Source: Oceanicella sp. SM1341
Lineage (GTDB): Bacteria > Pseudomonadota > Alphaproteobacteria > Rhodobacterales > Rhodobacteraceae
Length of the DNA stretch: 43,982 nt
Reading direction: 5' to 3'
Assembly: GCF_003448965.1 (NCBI RefSeq)
Contig: NZ_QRGC01000036.1
Coordinates: 1 to 43,982 of the forward strand
Numbering within the stretch: the first letter of the stretch is position 1; every line of letters starts with the position of its first letter. Of this stretch, positions 16,843-24,550 are shown in pieces. Made by a program: the position numbers and the translations under genes. Below the pieces are notes generated by a model. The model made no database searches. It saw nothing but the letters and a program-made list of their open reading frames with translations, and had not been told where the DNA came from.

Positions 16843-17460
16843 TCACTGACCAGAAGACTTTGGCTTGGGTTGATGCAGGCGTCGGCTGGTGTTCTTGCGG
16901 AAGGTGTTGCGCAGATCCTTGTTGATCAGCTCAATGTCGAACCAGTCCGGGTCGAAATGCCCGCCGGCCCAGCGAAGGGTGGACATATGGTCTTCATGGT
17001 TCGGGTCGCGGATGGTCTCGAGGAAATCGGCATAGGACCAGGGGCCGCCGACGTCCTCGGGCGGCCGGGCACGGGCACCTTCGGTGCATTCTGCTTGGCG
17101 GGGCAGGGGATCGAGGGACAGCCACTCCTCGATCCGGATCACATGGGTCCAGTCATCGCCAAAGTCATAGAGATAAGTGAAGGTCAGATCCTGACCGGTA
17201 AAATCCGCCAGCCTGACCCCGGTGTAGTCGAAGGTCTGCGGCCCGCCGAAGCCATCCTCAAGCTGATCGGGGTCGCCATATCGCAGCCCGCCGATCCGGA
17301 ACTCATGCAGATGGCTGTCGGTCCAGCTGAACGCGGCCTGCAGCACCAGATGCAGCCTGTCGAGCGTCCAGTCCGACGGCACGACAAGTCGCCGCCAGAT
17401 CGGCGGGTCAATCTCCGCCAGAGAGACATGCAGGCGGACGGCATTCGCAGGCTGGTACAA
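16843..17460 (-). CDS. Plasmid pRiA4b ORF-3 family protein
   Basis: The family signature runs through the whole protein: VRLHVSLAEIDPPIWRRLVV at the N-terminus, AFSWTDSHLHEFRI, YLYDFGDDWTH, then PPEDVGGPWSYADFL, RDPNHEDH and FDPDWFDIELIN near the C-terminus. The family is widespread on rhizobial plasmids and next to mobile elements and its function is unknown. The reading frame is open to an ATG at 17529, but that would overlap the H-NS-like gene by 55 bp with unrelated residues. The TTG at 17460, preceded by GGGGGA, puts the start where family members begin, so I prefer it. It follows the H-NS-like gene closely on the same strand. Confidence 0.85.
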   Translation of the reverse strand: MYQPANAVRLHVSLAEIDPPIWRRLVVPSDWTLDRLHLVLQAAFSWTDSHLHEFRIGGLRYGDPDQLEDGFGGPQTFDYTGVRLADFTGQDLTFTYLYDFGDDWTHVIRIEEWLSLDPLPRQAECTEGARARPPEDVGGPWSYADFLETIRDPNHEDHMSTLRWAGGHFDPDWFDIELINKDLRNTFRKNTSRRLHQPKPKSSGQ

Positions 17461-17474
17461 GACAGGTCCCCCGG

Positions 17475-17792
17475 TCAGATCGCAAAATCCTCGAGCGATT
17501 TTCCCGCAGCCAGCGCTTCGGCGATCCATGCCGGTTTGCGCCCACGGCCGGACCAGGTGATTTCGGCGTTTTCCGGATGGCGGTAATTGGGCGCGGACGC
17601 CGCGCGTTTCCGGGTGGGAGCGGCTTCCGCAAGCTCGTCTAAACTGAAACCGAGCTCGCGGGCCAAGTCGTCAACCTTGGCGCGGGCCTCGGCCTTGCGA
17701 CGGTCCTCGAAACTGGCGATGGCCTTCGCAACATTCTTTTGCAACTGCTTCAGCTCGGGAAGCGACAAGGCGTTAAGATCGATATCCGTCAT
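17475..17792 (-). CDS. H-NS family nucleoid-associated protein
   Basis: A 105-aa protein from the ATG at 17792, which has GAGGA five bases upstream; a longer frame to 17870 has no family character. Residues about 5-55 form a coiled-coil oligomerisation region (LSLPELKQLQKNVAKAIASFE). The C-terminal DNA-binding motif is TWSGRGRKPAW, the core of the H-NS/HvrA/BpH3 domain. Such proteins bind AT-rich, often foreign, DNA and silence it. On a mobile element this can act as a stealth protein that lowers the fitness cost of the cargo. It is transcribed away from the element backbone and sits next to the pRiA4b ORF-3 gene. Confidence 0.9.
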   Translation of the reverse strand: MTDIDLNALSLPELKQLQKNVAKAIASFEDRRKAEARAKVDDLARELGFSLDELAEAAPTRKRAASAPNYRHPENAEITWSGRGRKPAWIAEALAAGKSLEDFAI

Positions 17793-18069
17793 CTGGTCCT
17801 CATTTATTGTCCGGTGGATTTGAGCCCGAGCGCTCTGGAAGGAAGGTGTCTGGCGCTGGAAAGCAGGCACCGCGATTGCGTGTGAGATAAGCGCAGATAT
17901 CGTGGGGATTACAACAGGTCGGGGATTTGCGGCTCGCGGTTGGTGACTTTTGCCTTTTTATGCCTGCCTCGGCTGAATACGAGGCTTGTCTGGGGGAAAG
18001 CCTTCCCCCTGGTCGGAACTGGCGTTACCGACACACCCCCATCAGCGGGGAGACCCCGCAACGCCCCCT

Positions 18070-18153
18070 GAGAGGTAAAGTGCGGGCGGGTTTTCCGTGA
18101 CGGGTTGAGGGCTGGAGGAGAGGCCTCCGGCGCCCGTCGCGGAGATCATCCCG
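18070..18153 (+). promoter_or_regulatory. Conserved leader copy A (upstream of ArdC)
   Basis: An 84-nt leader shared with copies at 20140 and 23435. Outer helix GACGGG (18099-18104) pairs with CCCGTC (18133-18138). The internal loop is 6 nt (TTGAGG) on the 5' side and 1 nt (G) on the 3' side. The inner stem is GCTGGAGG (18111-18118) with CCTCCGGC (18124-18131), 8 bp including one T-G wobble, closing an AGAGG loop. GGAG follows two bases after the structure and the ATG 9 bases later. A separate hairpin GCGGGG-AGA-CCCCGC (18045-18059) lies just before it. Confidence 0.7.
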
Positions 18154-19116
18154 ATGGCGAGAGAGCATCGCCCGGCCCGCAAGAGCGGCCCGCGCACGAA
18201 CCTTTATGACGACATCACCGATAAGATCATCGCCGAGCTGGAGGAAGGCAGGCTGCCCTGGGTTCAGCCCTGGGGGACGGCGGCGGCACAGGCGCCGCTC
18301 GCCATGCCTCGCAACGCCAGCACAGGTCGGCAATATTCCGGGATCAATGTCCTGATTCTCTGGGGCGCCGTCATCCAGCAGGGCTATCCAACCCAGCACT
18401 GGCTCACGTTCCGCCAGGCGCTGTCGCTCGGCGGCAATGTCCGCAAGGGTGAGCGGGGCACGACCGTCGTCTATGCCGACCGCTTCACGCCTGAAGACGA
18501 GAAGCGCCGCGCCCGGGAGACCGGGGAAGACGCCAACAGCATCCCGTTCCTGAAGCGCTTTACCGTGTTCAACGCGGCGCAATGCGAGGGTCTGCCCGAA
18601 GACATCGCCGTCGAGGCACCGCCACCGCCGCCCGGGCTGATCGAGCCGCGGGTCGAGGCATTGATCGCGGCGACCGGTATCGACTTCCGGATCAGTGGCA
18701 ACCGCGCCTTCTATGTCCCCGCGCTCGATTACGTGCAGGTGCCACCTCCGCAGGCCTATTTCGAGCCGATCAACTGGCACCGCACGGCACTGCACGAGAT
18801 GGGGCATGCCACGGGGCACAGCTCCCGTCTGGCTCGGGATTTCTCAGGCGGCTTCGGCACGAAGAGATATGCCTTCGAGGAGCTGATCGCCGAGATTTCG
18901 AGCGCGTTCTGTTGCGCCTCGCTCGGGATCGTCCCGACGGTGCGCCACGCCGATTACGTGGGCTCCTGGCTGGAGGTGATGCGCGAGGATTCCCGCGCGA
19001 TCGTCCGCGCCGCCTCGCAGGCCAGCAAGGCGGCCGACTGGCTGCTGGCCCATCTGCCCGACGACAGCATCGATGTTGATCGGCAAACCTCGACGGAAGG
19101 GAGGGCCGCGGCATGA
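18154..19116 (+). CDS. ardC: ArdC-family antirestriction protein with zincin domain
   Basis: A 320-aa protein. The N-terminal ArdC (DUF1738) ssDNA-binding region covers about 10-130 (LYDDITDKIIAELEEG..PWVQPW, then GINVLILW, TFRQALSLGGNVRKGERG). The C-terminal zinc metallopeptidase-like domain carries HEMGH at 214-218 followed by ATGHSSRL, with a downstream EEL.AE.S..F glutamate region as third ligand. ArdC proteins protect incoming conjugative DNA and have antirestriction activity. It heads the plus-strand backbone, follows leader copy A, and overlaps the DUF2958 gene by 4 bases (ATGA), so the two are translationally coupled. Confidence 0.92.
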   Translation: MAREHRPARKSGPRTNLYDDITDKIIAELEEGRLPWVQPWGTAAAQAPLAMPRNASTGRQYSGINVLILWGAVIQQGYPTQHWLTFRQALSLGGNVRKGERGTTVVYADRFTPEDEKRRARETGEDANSIPFLKRFTVFNAAQCEGLPEDIAVEAPPPPPGLIEPRVEALIAATGIDFRISGNRAFYVPALDYVQVPPPQAYFEPINWHRTALHEMGHATGHSSRLARDFSGGFGTKRYAFEELIAEISSAFCCASLGIVPTVRHADYVGSWLEVMREDSRAIVRAASQASKAADWLLAHLPDDSIDVDRQTSTEGRAAA

Positions 19117-19508
19117 TCCTCCTGACCGACACACAGCGTGACCGTTTGCTGGCGAATGGCCGCGATCGCGATCAGGATCACATCCCGGTCGTGAAGTTCT
19201 TCAATCCCTTCGGCGCCGGTGTCTGGCTGGCGACCGAGCTCGACGAGGACGGCGACATCATGTTTGGCCTGGCCGACATTGGCTACCCGGAGCTTGGCTC
19301 CTGGAGCCTCAACGAACTGCGTTCCATTCGGCTGCCCTTCGGCATGGGCATCGAGCGGGATCTGCTGTTCACGGGGGACTTCCCGATCTCGGTCTGGGCC
19401 GAGACCGCCCGCGAAACCGGCAGCATTCGCGATGCCGAGCGCCTGCTGTATCGTTCGGGCCACCTGTCAAACGGGACACGCTCCGATACGGAGACCTGGC
19501 ATTCCTGA
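19113..19508 (+). CDS. DUF2958 family protein
   Basis: A 131-aa acidic protein matching DUF2958: it begins with LLT..QR..L..NG, then HIPVVKFFNPFGAGVWLATEL, DGDIMFGLADIGYPELGSWSLNEL and the central IERDLLFTGDFPISVWA. Function is unknown. The family is nearly always found on conjugative elements beside ArdC, RadC and ParB, as here. The start overlaps the ArdC stop. A 12-bp hairpin follows 17 bp after its stop codon. Confidence 0.88.
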   Translation: MILLTDTQRDRLLANGRDRDQDHIPVVKFFNPFGAGVWLATELDEDGDIMFGLADIGYPELGSWSLNELRSIRLPFGMGIERDLLFTGDFPISVWAETARETGSIRDAERLLYRSGHLSNGTRSDTETWHS

Positions 19509-19527
19509 GGGTGTCTGCGGCTTCCAC

Positions 19528-19555
19528 GCCGCTCTCTTCGAAGGAAGAGGGCGGC
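19528..19555 (+). terminator. 12-bp hairpin between DUF2958 and RadC genes
   Basis: GCCGCTCTCTTC (19528-19539) pairs with GAAGAGGGCGGC (19544-19555) over 12 bp, one a T-G wobble, with a GAAG loop. It is the most stable simple hairpin in the region. No T tract follows, so it may be a Rho-independent-like pause, a processing or stability element, or part of the RadC leader rather than a true terminator. Confidence 0.45.
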
Positions 19556-19618
19556 GCTTCTCCTCGTGACGCGGTGAAAGTTCGGCGCCCGGCCGGCTGC
19601 CCGTCGGAGAACAGCGCC

Positions 19619-20107
19619 ATGACACGAAACACGAGAACACCCGCCATCGAAGCACAGCCGCACCGGTTCTCCGCTCAGGAGCAGGCCGTAGTCTACGAGG
19701 CCCGGCAGATCCTGCTGCGCCACCTCAATCAGAACCCTGTCCTGACGTCCTGGCAGGCGGTGCTCGACTATTGCGCGCTCACCATCAGGGGCGATGTGGA
19801 GCGTTTCCATGTCCTCTATCTCGATCGCAGGAACCGGCTGATCTCTGACGAATGCCTGGCCATCGGCACGGTCGATCATGTCCCGGTCTATCCCCGGGAG
19901 GTGCTGCGGCGCTGCCTGGCGCTCAATGCCTCGGCGCTGATCATCGTCCACAATCATCCGGCCGGCGATCCCGAGCCCTCGGCGGCCGACCTCGCGATGA
20001 CCAAGGAAATCCGAAACGCCTGTGCGTCCCTGGGGGTGATACTGCACGACCACATCATCACCGGGGCTGGCCGGGAGACCAGCCTGCGCGCCCGCGGCGA
20101 CCTCTGA
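19619..20107 (+). CDS. radC: Short RadC-family JAB/MPN-domain protein
   Basis: A 162-aa protein from the ATG at 19619, with GGAGA 8 bases upstream. It is an MPN/JAB metalloprotease-fold domain with an intact JAMM motif: His111 and His113 in VHNHPAGD, Ser121 and Asp124 in PSAADLAMT. The helix-hairpin-helix region of chromosomal RadC is missing, as is usual for the plasmid-borne short form. Despite the name, a role in recombination repair has not been established. The upstream sequence loosely resembles the conserved leader (GTGACG ... CCCGTC-GGAGA). Confidence 0.9.
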   Translation: MTRNTRTPAIEAQPHRFSAQEQAVVYEARQILLRHLNQNPVLTSWQAVLDYCALTIRGDVERFHVLYLDRRNRLISDECLAIGTVDHVPVYPREVLRRCLALNASALIIVHNHPAGDPEPSAADLAMTKEIRNACASLGVILHDHIITGAGRETSLRARGDL

Positions 20108-20139
20108 TGGGTATTCGCGATCATACTCGGCTCGGCCAT

Positions 20140-20223
20140 GAGAGGGAAAGGAGGGTGGGGGTTTCGTGACGGGCTGGTTGCCGGAGAGAGAGGCTCCCCG
20201 GCGTCCGTCATGGAGACCCTGAC
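20140..20223 (+). promoter_or_regulatory. Conserved leader copy B (upstream of ParB)
   Basis: An 84-nt leader homologous to copies A and C. Outer helix GACGGG (20168-20173) pairs with TCCGTC (20204-20209), the sixth pair being G-T wobble. The internal loop is CTGGTT on the 5' side and G on the 3' side. The inner stem is GCCGG-A-GAG (20180-20188) with CTC-C-CCGGC (20194-20202), an A-C mismatch in the middle, closing the same AGAGG loop (20189-20193). GGAG lies two bases after the helix and the ATG 8 bases beyond. Confidence 0.7.
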
Positions 20224-22338
20224 ATGGCCACTGCCACGCAGAAGATCACCCTGTCGTCCTCGCGCGACATCCCCTTCAACAAGCTGGTGCTCAGCCAATC
20301 CAACGTCCGGCGGGTGAAAGCCGGGATTTCGGTCGAGGAACTGGCCGAGTCCATCGCCCGTCGCGGGCTGATCCAATCGCTGCATGTCCGCCCCGAACTC
20401 GACTCGGAAGGCAAGGAGACCGGCCTCTTCGAGGTGCCGGCTGGCGGGCGCCGTTACCGGGCGCTGGAACTGCTGGTCAAGCAGAAGCGCCTCAACAAGA
20501 CCACGCCGGTGCCCTGTATCGTCTCGGAGGCTGGAGACGACATCCTGATCGACGAGGTGTCGCTGGCCGAGAATATCGAGCGCGCGCCGCTGCATCCGCT
20601 CGACCAGTTCCGCGCCTTCCAGGTCCTTCGTGAGAAGGGCATGAGCGAGGAGGAAATTGCCGCCGCCTTTTTCGTCGACGCCAGGGTGGTGAAGCAGCGC
20701 CTGCGCCTGGTCTCGGTCTCGCCGGCGCTGCTCGAGACCTATGCCGAGGATGGTATGACGCTGGAGCAGCTCATGGCCTTCACCGTCTCGGAGGATCACG
20801 CGCGGCAAGAACAGGTCTGGGAAGCGATCAAGGATAGCTGGCAGAAGGAGCCCTACACCATCCGTCGCATGCTGACCGAGACCACGGTGCGGGCCTCCGA
20901 CAAGCGGTCGCTCTTCGTCGGCATCGAGACCTATGAGGCGGCGGGCGGTTATGTTCTGCGCGATCTCTTCCAGCAGGACGATGGCGGCTGGCTTCAGGAT
21001 CCGGTGCTGCTCGACCGGCTGGCGGCCGAGAAGCTGAAGGCCGAGGCAGAAACCATCGCCGCCGAAGGCTGGAAGTGGATCGAGGTCGCCGTGGATTTGC
21101 CCTATGGCCATACCAGCGGCATGCGCCGTCTGGCCGGCACCACCATCGACCTGACCGACGACGAACGTGCCGAGCGTGAGAAGCTGCGGGACGAGTTCGA
21201 CGCGCTGGAGGCGGAATATGCCGAGGCTGACGAGTTCCCCGACGAGGTGGACGCGCGCCTCGGCGAGATCGAGGAGGCGCTGGAGGCCTTCGAGGCCCGG
21301 CCGATGCGCTATGACGCGGACCAGATGGCGAGGGCCGGTGTCTTCGTCAGCATCCGCCACGACGGCCAGCTCGCCGTCGAGCGTGGCTATGTCCGCCCCG
21401 AAGACGAGGTGGTGGAAGGCCAGGAAGGGCAGGGTGCTGATGGGTGTTCTCCCGAGGGAGGCGAGTCCGGTGGTGTGCAGGGCGCGGTCATCATGGTGGG
21501 TGGCACGGCGACGGAACCCGAGGAGGACGAAGAGCTTGAGACCATCCGGCCTCTGCCCGATCGGCTCGTCAGCGAGTTGACCGCGCATCGCACGCTGGCG
21601 CTCCGCGACGCCGTGGCGGCGAACCCGCATGTCGCCATGACGGCGCTGCTGCATCGGCTGGTCACCGATTGCTTCCTGCCGCACTCCACCAAGGGCTGCC
21701 TCGAGGTCCATGTCCGGGAAGTTCATTTCCCGGCGCAAGCCGACGACCTCGGCGAAAGCGTTTCGGCGCGCACCATCGCCGACCGGCACGAACGCTGGGG
21801 CGATCACATCCCTGCCGAGGATGCCGCGCTCTGGGACTGGCTCGCAGATCAGGACGACGACACTCGCATGGAGCTGCTCGCCCATTGCGTCAGCTTCGGC
21901 GTCAACGCGCTGCACGAGAAGCCCAACCCCTATGGCGGCATGGGCGTCAGCCAGCACGGGCTCGACGTGCGCCTGTCCCAGGCCGACCGGCTGGCGCGGG
22001 CAACGGGCCTCGACATGGTGGCTGTGGGCTGGCGGCCGACCGTCGGCAACTATCTCGGTCGCGTGACCAAGCCCCGGATCATCGAGGCGGTGCGCGAGGG
22101 CGCTGGCGAGCGGGCCGCCCAACTCATCGACCATCTGAAGAAGAGCGACATGGCCACCGAAGCCGAGCGCCTGCTGGCCGAAACCGGCTGGCTTCCGAAG
22201 CCGCTGCGCATGGTCGATCCCGATGCGGACGCCGGGGGCGACACCGAGGCGGATGATCTGCCTGAATTCCTTGCCGGCGATGGCGAGGATGAAGACGCCA
22301 CGGAGGACGAAGAGCAGTCGATGGTCGCCGCAGAATGA
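20224..22338 (+). CDS. Large ParB/RepB/Spo0J-family protein
   Basis: A 704-aa protein with an N-terminal ParB/Srx-like nuclease-fold domain (about 15-120): IPFNKLVLSQSNVRRVK, ELAESIARRGLIQSLHVRPE, FEVPAGGRRYRALELL and the box DEVSLAENIERAPLHPLDQFRAF. A KorB/ParB-type HTH region follows (GMSEEEIAAAFFVDARVVKQRLRL). The long C-terminal half has acidic stretches near 310-370 and 400-445 and an acidic tail, and matches no domain I know. Canonical ParB is about 300 aa; this 700-aa form is typical of alphaproteobacterial ICEs and plasmids. No ParA is adjacent, so its role in partition versus regulation or transfer is open. Confidence 0.9.
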   Translation: MATATQKITLSSSRDIPFNKLVLSQSNVRRVKAGISVEELAESIARRGLIQSLHVRPELDSEGKETGLFEVPAGGRRYRALELLVKQKRLNKTTPVPCIVSEAGDDILIDEVSLAENIERAPLHPLDQFRAFQVLREKGMSEEEIAAAFFVDARVVKQRLRLVSVSPALLETYAEDGMTLEQLMAFTVSEDHARQEQVWEAIKDSWQKEPYTIRRMLTETTVRASDKRSLFVGIETYEAAGGYVLRDLFQQDDGGWLQDPVLLDRLAAEKLKAEAETIAAEGWKWIEVAVDLPYGHTSGMRRLAGTTIDLTDDERAEREKLRDEFDALEAEYAEADEFPDEVDARLGEIEEALEAFEARPMRYDADQMARAGVFVSIRHDGQLAVERGYVRPEDEVVEGQEGQGADGCSPEGGESGGVQGAVIMVGGTATEPEEDEELETIRPLPDRLVSELTAHRTLALRDAVAANPHVAMTALLHRLVTDCFLPHSTKGCLEVHVREVHFPAQADDLGESVSARTIADRHERWGDHIPAEDAALWDWLADQDDDTRMELLAHCVSFGVNALHEKPNPYGGMGVSQHGLDVRLSQADRLARATGLDMVAVGWRPTVGNYLGRVTKPRIIEAVREGAGERAAQLIDHLKKSDMATEAERLLAETGWLPKPLRMVDPDADAGGDTEADDLPEFLAGDGEDEDATEDEEQSMVAAE

Positions 22339-22394
22339 TCCTCAGGCGGGGTGGCCTTCGCTGCCCCGCCTCATCCCATCCGTTTCCGCAATTC

Positions 22395-22424
22395 GCCCGG
22401 TCCTCGTGACCGGGCTTTTTCTTT
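22395..22424 (+). terminator. Rho-independent-type terminator after parB
   Basis: GCCCGGTC (22395-22402) pairs perfectly with GACCGGGC (22408-22415) around a CTCGT loop and is followed by TTTTTCTTT. It lies 57 bp after the ParB stop and 12 bp before the start of the next gene. It therefore either ends the ParB transcript or attenuates expression of the 109-aa gene, whose ribosome binding site GGAGA follows directly. Confidence 0.75.
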
Positions 22425-22435
22425 GGAGAACCCTG

Positions 22436-22765
22436 ATGCCTGGAACGATCGATATCGACCGAATATTCCATGAAAGCCGCGCCAGTCCGCCATCCGAGCG
22501 CACGCTGCCCTGGGAGGAAACATGCGACGGCGTCACCGTAGTGGTGGAGCCGAAGCCGCATTGGGCGGACGACATGCGCGCCTTCCGTCTCGAAGCCCCC
22601 GAATACTGCCGCTACGCCGATTGGACCGCGAACGGCGGTCATGCCCGGTTCGACGGTCACATCGACACCAGCGGTAACGACGTGATGATGAAAGCGCGCG
22701 CCACGATCGCCCGCGAGATTGCCGATGGGCTCTGGGACCGAAGGCCCGTTCACGTCCGACGATAG
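22436..22765 (+). CDS. Hypothetical protein, 109 aa (element backbone)
   Basis: The frame starts at the ATG at 22436 with GGAGA 7 bases upstream. The product is soluble and rich in Asp, Glu and Arg, with two tryptophans in WADDMRAFRLEAPEYCRYADW and no membrane segment. I do not recognise a domain. Position and codon use match the conserved small genes that follow ParB in this type of element. It is separated from ParB by a strong hairpin with a T tract, so it may be independently or conditionally transcribed. Confidence 0.65.
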   Translation: MPGTIDIDRIFHESRASPPSERTLPWEETCDGVTVVVEPKPHWADDMRAFRLEAPEYCRYADWTANGGHARFDGHIDTSGNDVMMKARATIAREIADGLWDRRPVHVRR

Positions 22766-23157
22766 CCGCCACCGTCTTCCTGTCATCGGCCTGTATGGCT
22801 CCGGTTCCAGCTTCACCACGGTGCCGCTCATCATGTTCGGCATCGGTTTCCGCCCCCGTCCTCGAACACATTCCTGCTGCCAGCGTGGCGGCAAGGGCTG
22901 GCCGGACGAAGCATCTGCAAGGGGGTATCCGGCGCCTGTCGGATGCAAGACACCACCCCCGCTTCCATTCGCTAACCTTGGTCTGATCCGTCTCTTTGAC
23001 ATTCAACCCCGGAGGGGTCGGCTTACGCATACGTGCCGCTCTCGGAGATTCGGAAAAAGTCCGAACGCCCGAGGGTGAGTGCAGATCCGGTCAGACACGT
23101 CGGGCGCCTGTCGCGCGGGGGATGGTCCCCCGCCTCCAGAGACAGGAGCCAATCCCG
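22766..23157 (+). other. 390-bp gap between two small backbone genes
   Basis: No convincing gene. Just upstream of the 54-aa gene is a perfect 7-bp hairpin CGGGGGA-TGG-TCCCCCG (around 23117-23133), and GACATTCAACCCCGGAGGGG near 23000 contains a small CCCC/GGGG hairpin. The segment is probably the leader and promoter of the downstream small gene. Confidence 0.4.
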
Positions 23158-23322
23158 ATGTCCTATGCAGATGCCACCGCTTTCGCCGCCAGCCTCGCCA
23201 CCACTCTGATGGTCGTGATCGTCGTGTTCCAGGCCGGGGACGGAACCCACGGCGCCATGCCCGCCGACGAGTTTGACGGCGATGAGGACATGGTGAAGCT
23301 GGAACTGGATCCATGGGCCTGA
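23158..23322 (+). CDS. Small 54-aa protein with a hydrophobic N-terminal segment
   Basis: The ATG at 23158 is preceded by CAGGAG 10 bases upstream. Residues 8-26 (AFAASLATTLMVVIVVFQA) form one hydrophobic segment; the rest is acidic (DEFDGDEDM). It could be a single-pass inner-membrane microprotein. No family is recognised. It stands alone between a hairpin-bearing leader and leader copy C. Confidence 0.5.
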   Translation: MSYADATAFAASLATTLMVVIVVFQAGDGTHGAMPADEFDGDEDMVKLELDPWA

Positions 23323-23434
23323 GGCGCGAAAGCGCCTCATCCCCGACGGCCCGAGCGCGGTAGCCCGCGCTTCGGGCCTTCAGCCTTGCGATGATCCCCA
23401 TCGTCGGCAGCGGAACCGGGAACAAGCCCGGTCA

Positions 23435-23519
23435 GAGAGGAAGAGTGCGGGCCTTTCGGCCGTGACGGGTTGAGGGCCGGAGAGAGAGGCTCACCGGCGC
23501 CCGTCATGGAGTGATCCCG
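23435..23519 (+). promoter_or_regulatory. Conserved leader copy C (upstream of a 182-aa unknown)
   Basis: An 85-nt leader homologous to copies A and B. Outer helix GACGGG (23464-23469) pairs with CCCGTC (23500-23505). The internal loop is TTGAGG and G, identical to copy A. The inner stem is GCCGG-A-GAG (23476-23484) with CTC-A-CCGGC (23490-23498), an A-A mismatch in the middle, closing the AGAGG loop (23485-23489). GGAG lies two bases after the helix. A small GGCC-TTTC-GGCC hairpin precedes it. Confidence 0.7.
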
Positions 23520-24068
23520 ATGACCTTTGCCCGTTCCGAAACCTTCCGCTCCATCGGCCAGATTCTGGCGGCCGATGTTCTGCCCGCGCTTTTTCGGTCG
23601 CAAAAGCTGCCGCTGCGCATCTCTTGCCTCGGCGTCGCCAGCTATGACGCCAGTGACGCGGCGAATAGCTTTGATCGCGTGATCCCGCTTGGGGAATGCC
23701 CGTCACCGGAGGAGGCCATCGAGGCCGCAGCCTTGCGCGTGTCGCGCGGTGATATTTGCACGGGGCCGAATAGCTTTCCGTATTTCCAGCCGCGCATCAT
23801 GCTCATTCAGGACCGCGATCAGCGCCTGGTCCTCGCCGGCGCAATCCGCGGCGGCATTATCCTCTGGCAACAGCCGGTCGCATCCGATGCCGAGGCACGC
23901 AGGATCGTGACCAAGGCCAGCCGACTGCGCGGCATGGCATTCCGAGCCTTGGAGCCCGGTGATGCGAGACGGCTGCGTTACCGCGCCGCTGCGCTGGAGG
24001 CACGGTTGGTCGATCCCTTCTGGCGCGAGATCGCGGCCGATCTGCTCCGCCTGCCGCAGGCCGCCTGA
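23520..24068 (+). CDS. Hypothetical protein, 182 aa (element backbone)
   Basis: Starts at the ATG at 23520, 8 bases after GGAG; an upstream in-frame GTG at 23511 is less likely because it sits next to that ribosome binding site. The protein is soluble and alpha/beta in composition, with ISCLGVASYDAS near 40, the central FQPRIMLIQDRDQRLVLAGAI and a basic helical C-terminus (RRLRYRAAALEARL). I do not recognise the family; the position downstream of ParB and before the next two unknown genes is typical of this backbone. It carries leader copy C, shared with ArdC and ParB, which suggests common post-transcriptional control. Confidence 0.7.
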   Translation: MTFARSETFRSIGQILAADVLPALFRSQKLPLRISCLGVASYDASDAANSFDRVIPLGECPSPEEAIEAAALRVSRGDICTGPNSFPYFQPRIMLIQDRDQRLVLAGAIRGGIILWQQPVASDAEARRIVTKASRLRGMAFRALEPGDARRLRYRAAALEARLVDPFWREIAADLLRLPQAA

Positions 24069-24105
24069 GTTTCACCCTTTCCATCCCATTTGGCTCGGTT
24101 CCACG

Positions 24106-24125
24106 CCGGGCCTTGTCATGCCCGG
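24106..24125 (+). promoter_or_regulatory. Hairpin abutting the ribosome binding site of the 138-aa gene
   Basis: CCGGGC (24106-24111) pairs with GCCCGG (24120-24125) around an 8-nt loop. The 3' arm runs into GGAGACC, so the first GG of the ribosome binding site of the gene at 24134 is base-paired. This could moderate translation initiation. Confidence 0.5.
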
Positions 24126-24133
24126 AGACCATC

Positions 24134-24550
24134 ATGGCCGACTATTTCACCCATTTCTCCTGCCTGCTCGATGTGGGCACCCCCGAGCAGGCCGCCCGTG
24201 CGCTCGATCTTTACAATGCGCTCTCGGATGAGAATGCCGCTGGGGATCCGCCTTCGGACGGGTTTCTGCTTTCCATTCAACCCGAGCATGGCGGAACCCA
24301 GCTCTGGATGCGCGATGATGGCACCGGCGATCCCGAGCATGTCATCCAATTCGTCAAACGCTGCGCGAAGGAGTTCGGGCTGACCGGCCTTTGGGGAATG
24401 CAATACGCCAACACCTGCTCGAAGCCGCGTGTGGACGGGTTCGGCGGTGGAGCGCACGTCCTCGATCTCGCCGCCGGCGAGACGGTGGACTGGATCTACA
24501 CGGACGGCTGGCTTTCCACCGTGCTGGGTGGAGGCGATCCCTATGAGTGA
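24134..24550 (+). CDS. Hypothetical protein, 138 aa (element backbone)
   Basis: The ATG at 24134 is preceded by GGAGACC. The protein is acidic and soluble: MADYFTHFSCLLDVGTPEQAARALDLY, then GTQLWMRDDGTGDPEHVIQFVKRCA, and an aromatic/Gly-rich end (GLWGMQYANTCSKP, FGGGAHVLDLAAGETVDWIYTDGWL). It resembles conserved proteins of unknown role found in plasmids and ICEs beside the next gene. Its stop overlaps the next start by 8 bases (ATGAGTGA), so the two are coupled and likely work together. Confidence 0.7.
   Translation: MADYFTHFSCLLDVGTPEQAARALDLYNALSDENAAGDPPSDGFLLSIQPEHGGTQLWMRDDGTGDPEHVIQFVKRCAKEFGLTGLWGMQYANTCSKPRVDGFGGGAHVLDLAAGETVDWIYTDGWLSTVLGGGDPYE

Noticed and set aside
16628-16849. 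Small open frames with Cys pairs between the PrtN-like and pRiA4b ORF-3 genes
   Set aside because: Weak starts and no conserved pattern; the CxxC in one frame appears incidental.
19954-22134. 726-codon open frame opposite RadC and ParB
   Set aside because: Composition of an antisense shadow; ParB and RadC motifs lie on the plus strand.
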